Shown here: positions 17,572 through 26,773 of the stretch, piece after piece | Layout: each line of letters starts with the position of its first letter | How positions within the stretch are numbered: position 1 is the first letter of the stretch | NCBI RefSeq assembly: GCF_013377995.1 | Contig: NZ_CP055305.1 | Coordinates: 496,001 to 560,000 of the forward strand | Origin: Mannheimia pernigra | GTDB lineage: Bacteria; Pseudomonadota; Gammaproteobacteria; Enterobacterales; Pasteurellaceae | Direction: 5' to 3' | Length of the DNA: 64,000 nt | Notes under the pieces: generated by a model | The model's input: the letters and a program-made list of their open reading frames with translations, nothing else | The model's database searches: none | Told to the model about the DNA's origin: nothing | Position numbers and translations under genes: made by a program

Positions 17572-18948
17572 ATGAAAATTATCATTTTAGGTGCGGGGCA
17601 GGTGGGCTCAACACTGGCAGAAAATTTAGTCAGCGAAAATAACGATTTGGTTTTGATTGATAATGACCCCTCTCGTTTAGATAAACTTAAAGACAAGCAC
17701 GATTTACAAGTGATTCGAGGCGAATTTGCTTCGCCACAAGTATTGCGAGAGGCGGGGGCAAGCGATGCAGATTTGTTGGTTGCGGTAACAGACAGCGATG
17801 AGGTGAATATGATTGCCTGTCAAATTGCTTATACTCTGTTTAATGTGCCAACTAAAATTGCCCGTATTCGAAGTGCGGATTATGTGCGAGAAAAAGAGCT
17901 GCTGTTTAACGATAATGTGTTGCCCATCGATCATATTATTGCGCCTGAAATGCTAGTAAAAAAAGATATTCTTCGCCTTATTCACTATCCGGGGGCGTTG
18001 CAAATTACCCACTTTGCGAATGAGCAAGTGAGCATTGTAAATGTGAAAGCCTATTATGGCGGCCCTTTGGTTGGTTACCCGATTTCGGCGTTGCGTGATC
18101 ACCTTCCTCATATTGAAGTGCGTGTGGTCTCTATTTTTCGCCAAGACAAGTCTATTGTGCCACAAGGTTCTACCATTATTGAGGCAGGCGATGAGGTGTT
18201 TTTTATCTGTGCAACCTCACATATTCGAGCGGTAATGAGTGAACTGCAACGCTTAGAGCGTCCTCACAAACGCATTATGATTGTAGGCGGAGGGAGCATC
18301 GGTTCCTCACTCGCTCACGATTTGGAAGATCAATATAGTGTTAAAATTATTGAACGTAACCCAAAACGTGCTGAAAAATTGGCGGAAAAACTGTCTAAAA
18401 CCCTCGTTTTAACTGGCGATGCCTCGGATAAAGAGCTATTGTTTGAAGAACATATTGAAAATATTGATTTATTCCTTGCCGTGACGAGCGATGATGAGTC
18501 TAATATTATGTCAGCCTTGCTTGCTAAACGGCTTGGTGCGAAGAAAGTGATCGTTTTAGTGCAGCGTTTGGCTTATTTACACTTAATTCAAGGCGGTACG
18601 ATTGATATTGCAATATCGCCACAACAAGCGACGATTTCTGCCCTTGCTAGCTATGTACGAAAAGGCGATATTTTACAAGTGTCTTCGTTAAAACTCGGCG
18701 TGGCGGGTGCGGTAGAAATTATTGCTCACGGTGATGAAACCTCTTCTAAAGTGGTTGGCAAACAAATTCGAGAAATTAAGTTACCGCAAGGTGCCATTAT
18801 TGGTGCGGTGGTTCGTAGAGAAGCGGTGATTATTGCCCATAAATCAACAGTAATTGAAGAAAATGACCGAGTCATTATTTTTGTGAATGATAAAAAACAG
18901 ATCGATGAAATTGAAAAACTCTTCCAAATTGGGGTGTTTTTCCTGTAA
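17572..18948 (+). CDS. trkA: Trk potassium-uptake regulatory protein TrkA
   Basis: 458-residue peripheral membrane protein that binds NAD(H) and gates the Trk K+ channel. Two RCK units in tandem, each with a Rossmann GxGxxG motif (GAGQVG at 7-12 and GGGSIG near 240) and a TrkA-C domain. It starts immediately after rsmB with no spacer. Trk membrane subunits (TrkH/G) are not in the window. Confidence 0.96.
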   Translation: MKIIILGAGQVGSTLAENLVSENNDLVLIDNDPSRLDKLKDKHDLQVIRGEFASPQVLREAGASDADLLVAVTDSDEVNMIACQIAYTLFNVPTKIARIRSADYVREKELLFNDNVLPIDHIIAPEMLVKKDILRLIHYPGALQITHFANEQVSIVNVKAYYGGPLVGYPISALRDHLPHIEVRVVSIFRQDKSIVPQGSTIIEAGDEVFFICATSHIRAVMSELQRLERPHKRIMIVGGGSIGSSLAHDLEDQYSVKIIERNPKRAEKLAEKLSKTLVLTGDASDKELLFEEHIENIDLFLAVTSDDESNIMSALLAKRLGAKKVIVLVQRLAYLHLIQGGTIDIAISPQQATISALASYVRKGDILQVSSLKLGVAGAVEIIAHGDETSSKVVGKQIREIKLPQGAIIGAVVRREAVIIAHKSTVIEENDRVIIFVNDKKQIDEIEKLFQIGVFFL

Positions 18949-18983
18949 ACAGAAAGGGCATTTTTAAACAATGCCCTTTCTGT
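18949..18983 (+). terminator. Hairpin after trkA, between convergent genes
   Basis: ACAGAAAGGGCAT (18949-18961) pairs perfectly with 18971-18983, with T-rich sequence after it. It separates trkA from fucA, which runs the other way. Confidence 0.75.
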
Positions 18984-19019
18984 TTGGTTAGTTTTTCGTG
19001 AAAAATGACCGCTTGTAAC

Positions 19020-19670
19020 TTACCTTTCTTCCACCCAAGAACCGTAGGATTTAAATTTTTCTAATACGATATCCATCTGTTCTTTGTTTAACGTTGGGAT
19101 AGCTTTACCTGTAGCGAGTAATTTCAGATACCATTCTGCGATCACTTCTACTTCGTGAGCCACACCTAGGGCTTTGTCTAGGGTTTTATCGGCAGTGATT
19201 AAGCCGTGATGTGCCAATAAAATTGCTTTACTGCTTTTAATTCCTTCTCGCACATAATCGGCTAATTGATGGGTGCCAAAGGGGGCGTAAGGTACGCATG
19301 GAATGTGGTCGGTGCCAGTACACGCAATCATATAGTGAATAGCGGGTATGGGTTCACCTAAAATAGAAACTGCGGCACAGTTTTTTGCGTGGTTATGCAC
19401 CACTGCATTTAGCTCTGAATGAGCTTCATAAACTGCCAAATGGAACTGCCATTCGCTTGAGGGGAGTTTACCCTCTTCGTGCTTACCGTTACCATCAACA
19501 AACACGATAGAATCTTCCGTCATTTCTTCATAAGGTGTGCCTGTTGGGGTAATCAGCATACCGTCTTTATAACGCACACTGACATTACCTGCTGTGCCTT
19601 GGTTTAACCCGATTCGGGTCATTTCAAGACAGGTGTCAATAATTTGTCTTGCCAGTTGTTGTCTTTCCAT
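19020..19670 (-). CDS. fucA: L-fuculose-1-phosphate aldolase
   Basis: Zn-dependent class II aldolase that cleaves L-fuculose-1-P to dihydroxyacetone phosphate and L-lactaldehyde. 216 residues, very close to E. coli FucA. Zn ligands His92, His94 and His155 and catalytic Glu73 are all present (LPSSEW, VVHNHAKN, LAHHGL). An AAGGAG site lies 8 bases before the start. It is the last fuc gene on this strand; in H. influenzae the permease fucP follows at this place, but here trkA does. Confidence 0.96.
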   Translation of the reverse strand: MERQQLARQIIDTCLEMTRIGLNQGTAGNVSVRYKDGMLITPTGTPYEEMTEDSIVFVDGNGKHEEGKLPSSEWQFHLAVYEAHSELNAVVHNHAKNCAAVSILGEPIPAIHYMIACTGTDHIPCVPYAPFGTHQLADYVREGIKSSKAILLAHHGLITADKTLDKALGVAHEVEVIAEWYLKLLATGKAIPTLNKEQMDIVLEKFKSYGSWVEER

Positions 19671-19729
19671 TTTGGAACTCCTTTTAATTTTGTTTTTGTA
19701 AAAAATTCTGATTTTTTAACCGCTTGTAC

Positions 19730-19885
19730 TTAAACTGGTGTGACGCCTTTTTTGATAATAATGTTGCCATATTTCGCCAACTCGCCGGTAATCACCACGG
19801 CATAAGCGGCTTTCGCTCTGTTGTAAATTGCTAGTGGGGCTTCAACATATTGGTTAAATTCGAATAGGGCAGAAATACCATCTAA
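19730..19885 (-). pseudogene. fucU: Remnant of L-fucose mutarotase gene fucU
   Basis: The frame keeps two parts of FucU joined together: ISALFEFNQYVEAPLA (matching the central LFELDSY region) fused directly to YNRAKAAYAVVITGELAKYG and the C-terminal IIIKKGVTP. About 40 residues between them and the whole N-terminal third are missing. Upstream the frame runs into a repeat rich in CTCTCCC. Position between fucK and fucA is the normal fucU position. The enzyme cannot be functional; fucose anomers also interconvert spontaneously. Confidence 0.85.
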
Positions 19886-19985
19886 TTTTACCCCTCTCCC
19901 TGATTTGAGGTTCTGAACGAACCTCAAATCTGTCCCTCTCCCACAAGGGGCGAGGACATATATCTCCCCCCTGTGGGAGAGAGCG
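19886..19985. repeat. CTCTCCC-type intergenic repeat replacing the 5' part of fucU
   Basis: About 100 bases with an inner palindrome (GATTTGAGGTTC / GAACCTCAAATC around 19900-19929) and outer arms of the CTCTCCC...GGGAGAG type. Similar sequence flanks fucK on its other side (21438-21610) and lies before the lactonase gene (63040-63090). It looks like a non-coding interspersed or MITE-like repeat. Confidence 0.55.
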
Positions 19986-19992
19986 GGAAACG

Positions 19993-21426
19993 CTATCTAT
20001 AAAATTGATTATTTGCTGATGGCTCAACCCGTTTCACATTTGGCTTCATTGCCTGTTGTGCGGCATTTGGGCTGTTAAATACACCCGCCCCAGCAAAGGT
20101 GAACATTGCTGCCCCCAACACCGTACTTTCTGGGAAATCCACCACATCAATTGGGCGATTTAGCACATCGACTCGGATTTGGTTCCACAACGCATTTTTA
20201 GAACCTCCGCCTACGCAAATCAAACTTTCCGCATTGAAGTTGCTGACTTCTTGTAATACATTCAGTCCGTCTTTTAGGCGGTGAGCCATATATTCCAAAC
20301 CTGCTCGGTAAATTTCGCCACGAGAGGTGTGCATAGATAAACCTGTAATGGATCCTGTTTGGTCTGTTGTGCCGTCAAAGTTGCCGACCAATTTCACGCC
20401 GTTTGAGCCAGCTGGTACTTCTGTTGCTTCGCCAATCATTGTGGCGTAGTAGTTCGGTGTATCTGCCGCATCAGAGAAGAAGCGTTTGCCAACCCACTCC
20501 ATCACCCCTGAAGCCACCCATTGCACACCTGGGTTGAAATAGCCTGACTGGCTGTCAAACTCAATGGTTAAGCCATTTTCCACAAATTGCGGTTGCGGTT
20601 TTGCTTTGGGGGAGCGAACCATTAAAATTTCCCAAGTGCCAGAGCTTAAAACAGGCTGATTGTAGCCAGCCCCTGAACCGAAAATTGCAAATTGGGTGTC
20701 GTGTCCGCAAGAAATCACTGGAATTTGACCGCTTAGTCCTAACTCGTCGGAAATCTCTCTTTTTAATGTTCCCACAACCTCGCCTGCATTTTTCATTGGT
20801 GGGAAGTGTTTTTCGGTTAAGCCGAGCAGCTCTAACACTTCGTTATCCCAAGCGTCGTTTTCAATATTTGTCATCATTGAGGTGCCTGCCATTGTGCGGT
20901 CGGTGCTTTGTACACCCGTTAGTCGGTAGGTCAAAATGGACGAAATAAATAAGAAGCTCTCTGCTTGGGTGTAAATGTCAGGTTTGTTCTCTTTTAGCCA
21001 CAATAATTTGAATAAGGTGTTAAAGCTGTAATGCCCTACGCCGTTGCGGCGATATAAGGCTTCTACATCAATATAATGGGCGAAATTTTCCATAATTGGC
21101 AAGGTTCTTGGGCATTTCCACGAAATAATCGGGTAAAGCTGCTTGCCGTTTTTATCAAAAAATGCACCGTCCACGCCAAATGTCGTGACGGAAATCCCAA
21201 CAATTTGTTGTCGTTGTTGTTCCGAAAGTTGAGCAAGGGTTTGTTTGGCACAAATCATTAATTTTGACCAAATTTCTTCAATATCCCAAATGTGAAACTC
21301 AGGATTTTCCGCATCAGGCTGCGTGTTATTCGGTAAGTGATGTGCCGCCACAATTTGACCTGTTTGGTCGATTGCGATAGTTCGTAGATTGGTGGCACCA
21401 CAGTCAAAAATAAGGGAAATTGGCAT
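19993..21426 (-). CDS. fucK: L-fuculokinase
   Basis: FGGY-family kinase that phosphorylates L-fuculose at O1. About 477 residues. N-terminal nucleotide-binding LIFDCGATNLRT, TTFGVDGAFF, the SCGHDTQ substrate-site motif, and FGGY signature-like segment around LICVGGGSKNALWNQ. The ATG at 21426 (MPISLIFD) is chosen because a GGAG site sits 7 bases upstream; a longer frame reaches into the CTCTCCC repeat. Second gene of the fuc operon after fucI. Confidence 0.94.
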   Translation of the reverse strand: MPISLIFDCGATNLRTIAIDQTGQIVAAHHLPNNTQPDAENPEFHIWDIEEIWSKLMICAKQTLAQLSEQQRQQIVGISVTTFGVDGAFFDKNGKQLYPIISWKCPRTLPIMENFAHYIDVEALYRRNGVGHYSFNTLFKLLWLKENKPDIYTQAESFLFISSILTYRLTGVQSTDRTMAGTSMMTNIENDAWDNEVLELLGLTEKHFPPMKNAGEVVGTLKREISDELGLSGQIPVISCGHDTQFAIFGSGAGYNQPVLSSGTWEILMVRSPKAKPQPQFVENGLTIEFDSQSGYFNPGVQWVASGVMEWVGKRFFSDAADTPNYYATMIGEATEVPAGSNGVKLVGNFDGTTDQTGSITGLSMHTSRGEIYRAGLEYMAHRLKDGLNVLQEVSNFNAESLICVGGGSKNALWNQIRVDVLNRPIDVVDFPESTVLGAAMFTFAGAGVFNSPNAAQQAMKPNVKRVEPSANNQFYR

Positions 21427-21437
21427 TTTTATCTCCT

Positions 21438-21610
21438 TCATTTTACTCTCTCCCCTTGTGGGAGAGAGACCGATCAAATTGCGTTCAGTAATTTAATCAG
21501 AGAGGGGTAAATTGTGAGAGAAAAGCGACCGCTTGTTTCTCCCTCTCCCTGCAACACCATTTTGAACGAATTGTGTTGCTGTTCCTCTCCCGCAAGGGGA
21601 GAGGGCGATT
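21438..21610. repeat. CTCTCCC-type repeats between fucK and fucI
   Basis: Two inverted-repeat units: one around 21438-21510 (CTCTCTCCCCTTGTGGGAGAGAG core) and one around 21540-21605 (CTCCCTCTCCC with CGCAAGGGGAGAGGG), with a DNA uptake core between them. Same repeat class as 19886-19985. Insertion lengthened the fucI-fucK spacer to about 190 bases. Confidence 0.6.
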
Positions 21611-21617
21611 TTTTTAC

Positions 21618-23384
21618 TTATTTATAAAGTGGTCCGAAGTTTGCACAAGCTCTGTAGTCTTGACCTTCTTTGTCTTGTCCAAAGCCATTCCACGCACTTG
21701 GGCGGAATACGTCTTTGTCTTCCACATTGTGCATACAAACTGGAATGCGTAACATTGAAGCCAGGGTGATTAAGTCTGCACCCACGTGTCCGTAAGTGGC
21801 TACGCAGTGGTTTGCTCCCCAGTTAGCCATCACGCTATACACATCAGCAAATGCCCCTTTGCCTGTTAAGCGTGGTACGAACCACGTCGTTGGCCAAGTT
21901 TCGTTGGTGCGTTTGTTTAAGGTATCGTGAACGTGTTCTGGTAAGTCGATAGACCAACCCTCCGCAATTTGTAACACCGGCCCAATACCTTTGATTAAGT
22001 TGATGCGGTGCATCGTAAATGGCATTCCGCCTTTGGTTAAGAATTGAGAAGATAAACCGCCGCCACGGAAGTATTCGTGAACCGCTGGACACCAATGTGT
22101 ATTCTCTAAACAGCGTTTTCCATCTTCTTCTGTTACTTCCCAAGCAGGTTTGATGGTTGGTTTGCCGTCTTTGTCAGTGTGTTGACCTGTGCCGTCTAAC
22201 GCTGCTGAACCTGAATTGATTAAGTGGATAAAGCCACTTTCCGGACGCCAGCCTGTGACCCGCTCAACCGAATCTTCGCTCCAGTAAGTACGCACATCCG
22301 CAAACACTTGAGCCTGACCGGTTAATAAGTTACCGAATAACATATTCACGCCATTTAAGCTGTCGTTTTCGGTTGCCATAATGTATGGCGGACGCACACC
22401 GTTCCAGTCGTAGGTGGAATTTAGCATTGCTTCTAAAAAGTCACCGTTTGGCAAATGGTCTGTCCAATGGCGTTGCCCTTGGAAACCAGCAGCGATGGCA
22501 TTGTGACCTAATGCTTCTTCGCCGTAGCCTAATTCAGCTAAACGTGGGTTGCCCACCATTAAATCACGGGCGATGATGGTCATTTTCACCACATCTTCCC
22601 AAAGTTTTTCACGTTCTTCTGGCGAGCGTTGGTTTTCTGGGGCATTAACATCAACCCCTTCTTTGCAATAGACTTTCACCCAGTCCATCGCTAATTTAAA
22701 TTCGGCTTCATCGTAAATGTTGCGGTCTAGACGGCGTTTAATTTCAGTCATATCCACATATTCATTACGCATACCCAAATAGTTTTGGAAGAACTCTTGG
22801 TTTACGATAGAGCCAGCAATCCCCATTGAAACGGAGCCGATAGATAAATAAGATTTGCCACGCAAAGTCGCCACCGCTAAACCTGTACGAGCAAAACGTA
22901 ATAATTTTTCACGCACATCCGCAGGAATGGATTGGTCTCCAGCTTCTTGTACTTCAGTGCCGTAGATTGAGAAGGCGGGTAAACCTAATTGGCTATGTCC
23001 TGCGAGAGCTGCGGCTAAATAGACTGCACCTGGGCGTTCTGTGCCGTTAAAGCCCCAAATCGCTTTCGGCATATGTGGATCCATATCAATCGTTTCTGAG
23101 CCATAGCACCAACAAGGGGTAACGGTGATAACTGCACCGACATTTTCACGTTTGAATTTTTCCGCACAAGCCGCTGCTTCGGCAACACCACCGATGGTGC
23201 TATCTGCAATTACGCACTCAACAACATCGCCATTTGGATGACGGAGTTCAGATTGAATTAAATTTGCTACGGCTTTCGCCATATTCATTGTTTGATCTTC
23301 AAGTGATTCACGCACTCCTAAACGGCGACCGTCAATAGTTGGGCGGATACCAATTTTAACAGGGGTGGATTTTAACGTTGTCAT
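21618..23384 (-). CDS. fucI: L-fucose isomerase
   Basis: Mn2+-dependent ketol isomerase that converts L-fucose to L-fuculose; hexamer in E. coli. 588 residues, usual length. Recognised from KIGIRPTIDGRRLGVRESLE at the N-terminus, the TPCWCYGSETIDMDP segment, and AIWGFNGTERPGAVYLAA. It is the first gene of the operon and is preceded by a perfect CRP site. The regulator fucR is upstream on the same strand and ends in its own terminator, so fucI has its own promoter. Confidence 0.97.
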   Translation of the reverse strand: MTTLKSTPVKIGIRPTIDGRRLGVRESLEDQTMNMAKAVANLIQSELRHPNGDVVECVIADSTIGGVAEAAACAEKFKRENVGAVITVTPCWCYGSETIDMDPHMPKAIWGFNGTERPGAVYLAAALAGHSQLGLPAFSIYGTEVQEAGDQSIPADVREKLLRFARTGLAVATLRGKSYLSIGSVSMGIAGSIVNQEFFQNYLGMRNEYVDMTEIKRRLDRNIYDEAEFKLAMDWVKVYCKEGVDVNAPENQRSPEEREKLWEDVVKMTIIARDLMVGNPRLAELGYGEEALGHNAIAAGFQGQRHWTDHLPNGDFLEAMLNSTYDWNGVRPPYIMATENDSLNGVNMLFGNLLTGQAQVFADVRTYWSEDSVERVTGWRPESGFIHLINSGSAALDGTGQHTDKDGKPTIKPAWEVTEEDGKRCLENTHWCPAVHEYFRGGGLSSQFLTKGGMPFTMHRINLIKGIGPVLQIAEGWSIDLPEHVHDTLNKRTNETWPTTWFVPRLTGKGAFADVYSVMANWGANHCVATYGHVGADLITLASMLRIPVCMHNVEDKDVFRPSAWNGFGQDKEGQDYRACANFGPLYK

Positions 23385-23482
23385 AAATAGTTCTCCCGAT
23401 TGGGTTTAAAAACTGTATTGATGAATTTATTATGCACAGGCAATAGATCTGATGAAGAGAAATTCTAAAATCGTTTAATTTT

Positions 23483-23498
23483 TGTGATTAGGATCACA
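23483..23498 (-). promoter_or_regulatory. CRP-binding site of the fuc operon
   Basis: TGTGA-TTAGGA-TCACA, an exact match to the CRP consensus half-sites, flanked by further symmetry (TT...AA). It lies about 99 bases upstream of the fucI start. Confidence 0.85.
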
Positions 23499-23524
23499 AA
23501 ATTTGGATAGTTTTTAGTTGAAAG

Positions 23525-23574
23525 TCTAAAAAAATATGCCCGATTTTACTTTTTTCGGGCAAAATCGGGCATAT
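23525..23574 (-). terminator. Terminator of fucR
   Basis: Fourteen-base perfect arms (23534-23547 and 23561-23574) containing GCCCGATTTT, followed on the minus strand by a T-run. It separates fucR from the fucI promoter. Confidence 0.85.
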
Positions 23575-23591
23575 TGAGGAGGAAGAAATAA

Positions 23592-24338
23592 CTAGATAAT
23601 GAGTTGAATTTGGTTTTCTAAACAGTAATTTTGTACAATCTTAGGGGGAATTTGATCGACAAACAGTTTATTAACACAAGAGAGCATTTCCATTTGAATT
23701 AAGTCTTTACGATCAAATTTGCTGTGATCAACCAACAAAAACACCGCTTTACTATTTGCCAACAATTTCCGTTTGAAGGAAATATTAATTTCATTGGATT
23801 CCCAAATTACATTGTCTGCAATACCTGTACAAGAGATAATCGCGATATCAATTTTCAAGCGAGATAATAGCTGCTCAGAAAGCGGTCCATAAAAAGCATC
23901 ATATTTCTCTGAATATATCCCACCCGTCGCAACGGTTCTAATGTGTGGTTTATGTGAAAGACTGCGAATAATCCGCATAGAGCTACTTACAATCGTACAG
24001 GGAATATTTGGAATGCGTTGTGCTACGTTCCAAGAGGTTGAGCTAGCATCAAGGGCAATCACGGATTCTGGTTGTAAATAAGAGACAACATTTTCTGCAA
24101 TATGTCGTTTAGCGTAGCTATTTGCTCGTAAGCGAGTACTAAATGAACGTCCGATATCTCTTTTCTTATGACTAACCGCCCCACCATGTGTGCGGTGTAG
24201 CAGCCCGTTTTTATCTAATCTATTTAAATCTCGGCGGATAGTCTCAATAGAAACTGAACAATGTTCAGCCAATTCTTGCACGCTAGCCTCATCAAATTGG
24301 GCGAGATAAGCGATGATTTTATCTTGTCGTTGCTGCAT
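23592..24338 (-). CDS. fucR: DeoR-family regulator of the fucose operon
   Basis: 248 residues. N-terminal DeoR helix-turn-helix (about 1-57: VQELAEHCSVSIETIRRDLN, LHRTHGGAV) and a C-terminal sugar-phosphate sensor domain (ALDASSTSWNVAQ, TVATGGIY, CTGI, LVDHSKF). E. coli FucR activates on L-fuculose-1-phosphate, the product of FucK. It is encoded directly upstream of fucI on the same strand, as in H. influenzae, which supports the name. Confidence 0.88.
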   Translation of the reverse strand: MQQRQDKIIAYLAQFDEASVQELAEHCSVSIETIRRDLNRLDKNGLLHRTHGGAVSHKKRDIGRSFSTRLRANSYAKRHIAENVVSYLQPESVIALDASSTSWNVAQRIPNIPCTIVSSSMRIIRSLSHKPHIRTVATGGIYSEKYDAFYGPLSEQLLSRLKIDIAIISCTGIADNVIWESNEINISFKRKLLANSKAVFLLVDHSKFDRKDLIQMEMLSCVNKLFVDQIPPKIVQNYCLENQIQLII

Positions 24339-24552
24339 AAATAGTCCTTAGTAAATTTAGACATAAATTTAACCGCTTGTAGGTCGGTCTGTCGAGTGGA
24401 TAAATCGGATTTTTAGAGCGTGATCACATTTGTTTTACAAGCGGTCATATTTAGAGAGTTTTTTACAAAATCTACCTTATTTTTTGAAATTTAATTTCAG
24501 ACTAATTGACAACCAATTTTAACTCTGTAAAATTCGCTTTCGTTTTGATGTT

Positions 24553-24571
24553 GAGAATTATTTTTAATATC
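24553..24571 (+). promoter_or_regulatory. Putative Fur box
   Basis: GAGAATTATTTTTAATATC matches the 19-bp Fur consensus at 13 positions by eye. It lies 48 bases before a TonB-dependent receptor gene. Iron regulation is an inference from site and gene type. Confidence 0.5.
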
Positions 24572-24618
24572 AAACAGGTAATCCTCTTAAATAATTTACC
24601 TAAGGAATATAAACAAAA

Positions 24619-26676
24619 ATGAAAAGCTTCAAATTACTCCCTGTTTCTGCTGCGGTATTGGGCGTGTTCGCAGCAAATGCGTTCGCTGAAACAGCGGTAT
24701 TAGATACGGTTACTGTAACAGATAACCAAGGCTTAAAAGTTAAAAGCAATATCGTGACGACTCAGAAAAAAGATGAAAGCACTCAAACCGATTTACGTGG
24801 TTTACTGCGTGATGAGCCTGCAATCAACTTAGGTGGCGGTAACGGTACATCTCAATATCTTTACATTCGTGGTATGGGGCAAAACTCAGTTGATGTTAAA
24901 GTAGATAATGCGTACTCTGACAGCCAAATTCACTATCATCAAGGTCGTCATATGTTAGACCCTGCGTTGGTGAAAATCGTCTCTGTACAAAAAGGTGCAG
25001 GCAGTGCTTCTGCTGGTATTGGTCAAACTAATGGTGCAGTAGTTGCAAAAACATTAGATGTTCGTGATTTATTAAAAGATAGCGAGAAAAACTTTGGTGC
25101 AAAATTAGGTACTGGTATCAGTACAAACCATGCTCACAACTTCAATGCAACTGTGTATGGCAAAGGTGAAATCTTTGATGTATTGGTGTCTGGAAATCAA
25201 GTGAAAGAGAGCGATTACCAAGGTGGTAGAGGCTATTTTGATGATGCTAATAAAAATAATCGTGTCGCAAGCAGTGCCTTAAACAAAATTAGCTATTTAG
25301 CAAAATTAGGGGCAACGTTAGGTGATCATCGTATTGTATTAAGCCACTTAAATGAACAACACGAAGGTGTGCGTAATGTACGAGAAGAATTTCAAACCTT
25401 TAGTGGTCAATCACCGGCTAACCGCAAAACATCGGTTACTAATACTAATTTAGAGTATACGGGTAAAAATTTAGGTTTCGCTCAAGAAATTACGGCTAAT
25501 GTTTATCGCTTGGTTCACGGTCGTGTTTCTGCTGACGATTCAGGTAACTTCTATGCGGGTCAAAAAACAGTCGGCAAAAATCGGATTAGCCTAAACCCTA
25601 AAGGGCAAACCACAAAAAATAAGATTGTAACAACGGGTGCAAATCTAAACTTTGATTCAGTAGTAAATGAAGGTGTATTACTAAAATATGGTGTGAACTA
25701 TCGCCACCAAGAAGTAAAACCACACACAAAATTTGATACAAGATTAGTAAATCAAGAGAAAGTGGATACAGGTCTTTATTTAGAAGCCATTTCTGCACCA
25801 GTAGATAAAGTGACTTTAACGACGGGTATTCGTTATGATCATTTCAACTTTAAAGGTATGGATGGCAGAAAACGCAGTGATGGAGCATTTAATCCGAGTA
25901 TTGGCGTCATTTATGAGCCTATCAACTACTTGAGTTTAAGTGCAAGCCACAACTACGCAACCCGTAGCCCACGTATGCAAGATGCGTTATTGTCGCACGG
26001 TGGTGGTCGAGGTTTCTACACAATTGGTAAAAATACTAAAGCAGAAAAAGCTCGCAATACTGAAATCGGCTTCAACTATAATGACGGTACATTCAGCTTT
26101 GACGGTAGTTACTTCTGGCAAAATATCTCAGATGCACTTGGCACAAATAATGGTCGTAACAGCCACGATGTGGCTTCTCAAATTATCATCAACGCAGGTA
26201 AAATCAAAAACCGCGGTTATGAGTTAAATGCAGGTTATCACGATAGTGGATTTACTGCCCGTGTAGGCGTTGCTCACAGCAAACCTAAATTCTACGGTGA
26301 TAATTTAAGCAACAACCCTGAATATGCTACAGCAATTGGTCGTACTTGGACGGCGTCATTAAGCTACCGCTTTGAGCAACCAAACGTAGAAGTTGGCGTA
26401 CACCACCGTATTGTTGAAAAAGTGAAAGCAGGGGATAACTTCCTGGTAAGAAACGACAATGGTACACCTAAGATTGGTCGTTTTGAAGCCTCACAAAAAG
26501 ACGGTTACAATGTGACTGATATTACTGTGAACTGGAAGCCATTTAATAACGATAGCTTGAATGTGAACCTCGCAGTAGATAATGTGGCAAATAAACTCTA
26601 CAAATCTCACGCTCAGCGTAGCCAGTTACCCGCCCGTGGTCGTGAATTCCGAGCAGGTGTAAACTACACGTTCTAA
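24619..26676 (+). CDS. TonB-dependent outer-membrane receptor
   Basis: 685 residues. Signal peptide cleaved after NAFA (residue 23), then a TonB-box-like LDTVTVT, a plug domain (DLRGLLRDEPAINLGGG, LYIRGMGQNSVDVKVDNAY, QKGAGSASAGIGQTNGAV) and a 22-strand barrel ending in a C-terminal Phe (AGVNYTF) as required for outer-membrane assembly. Probably imports iron-siderophore or haem; the ligand is not evident. A putative Fur box is upstream, and a strong terminator follows, so it is monocistronic. Confidence 0.9.
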   Translation: MKSFKLLPVSAAVLGVFAANAFAETAVLDTVTVTDNQGLKVKSNIVTTQKKDESTQTDLRGLLRDEPAINLGGGNGTSQYLYIRGMGQNSVDVKVDNAYSDSQIHYHQGRHMLDPALVKIVSVQKGAGSASAGIGQTNGAVVAKTLDVRDLLKDSEKNFGAKLGTGISTNHAHNFNATVYGKGEIFDVLVSGNQVKESDYQGGRGYFDDANKNNRVASSALNKISYLAKLGATLGDHRIVLSHLNEQHEGVRNVREEFQTFSGQSPANRKTSVTNTNLEYTGKNLGFAQEITANVYRLVHGRVSADDSGNFYAGQKTVGKNRISLNPKGQTTKNKIVTTGANLNFDSVVNEGVLLKYGVNYRHQEVKPHTKFDTRLVNQEKVDTGLYLEAISAPVDKVTLTTGIRYDHFNFKGMDGRKRSDGAFNPSIGVIYEPINYLSLSASHNYATRSPRMQDALLSHGGGRGFYTIGKNTKAEKARNTEIGFNYNDGTFSFDGSYFWQNISDALGTNNGRNSHDVASQIIINAGKIKNRGYELNAGYHDSGFTARVGVAHSKPKFYGDNLSNNPEYATAIGRTWTASLSYRFEQPNVEVGVHHRIVEKVKAGDNFLVRNDNGTPKIGRFEASQKDGYNVTDITVNWKPFNNDSLNVNLAVDNVANKLYKSHAQRSQLPARGREFRAGVNYTF

Positions 26677-26696
26677 TGCTTAAATAAGACTAAAAT

Positions 26697-26730
26697 GCCC
26701 GATTGAATTTAATTCAGTCGGGCGTTTTTT
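26697..26730 (+). terminator. Terminator of the TonB receptor gene
   Basis: GCCCGATTGAATT (26697-26709) pairs with AATTCAGTCGGGC (26711-26723; one wobble), followed by T6. A DNA uptake core (26734-26743) lies next to it. Confidence 0.85.
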
Positions 26731-26773
26731 GTTACAAGCGGTCAAATTTCCTGATTTTTTTGCAAATGTCACG

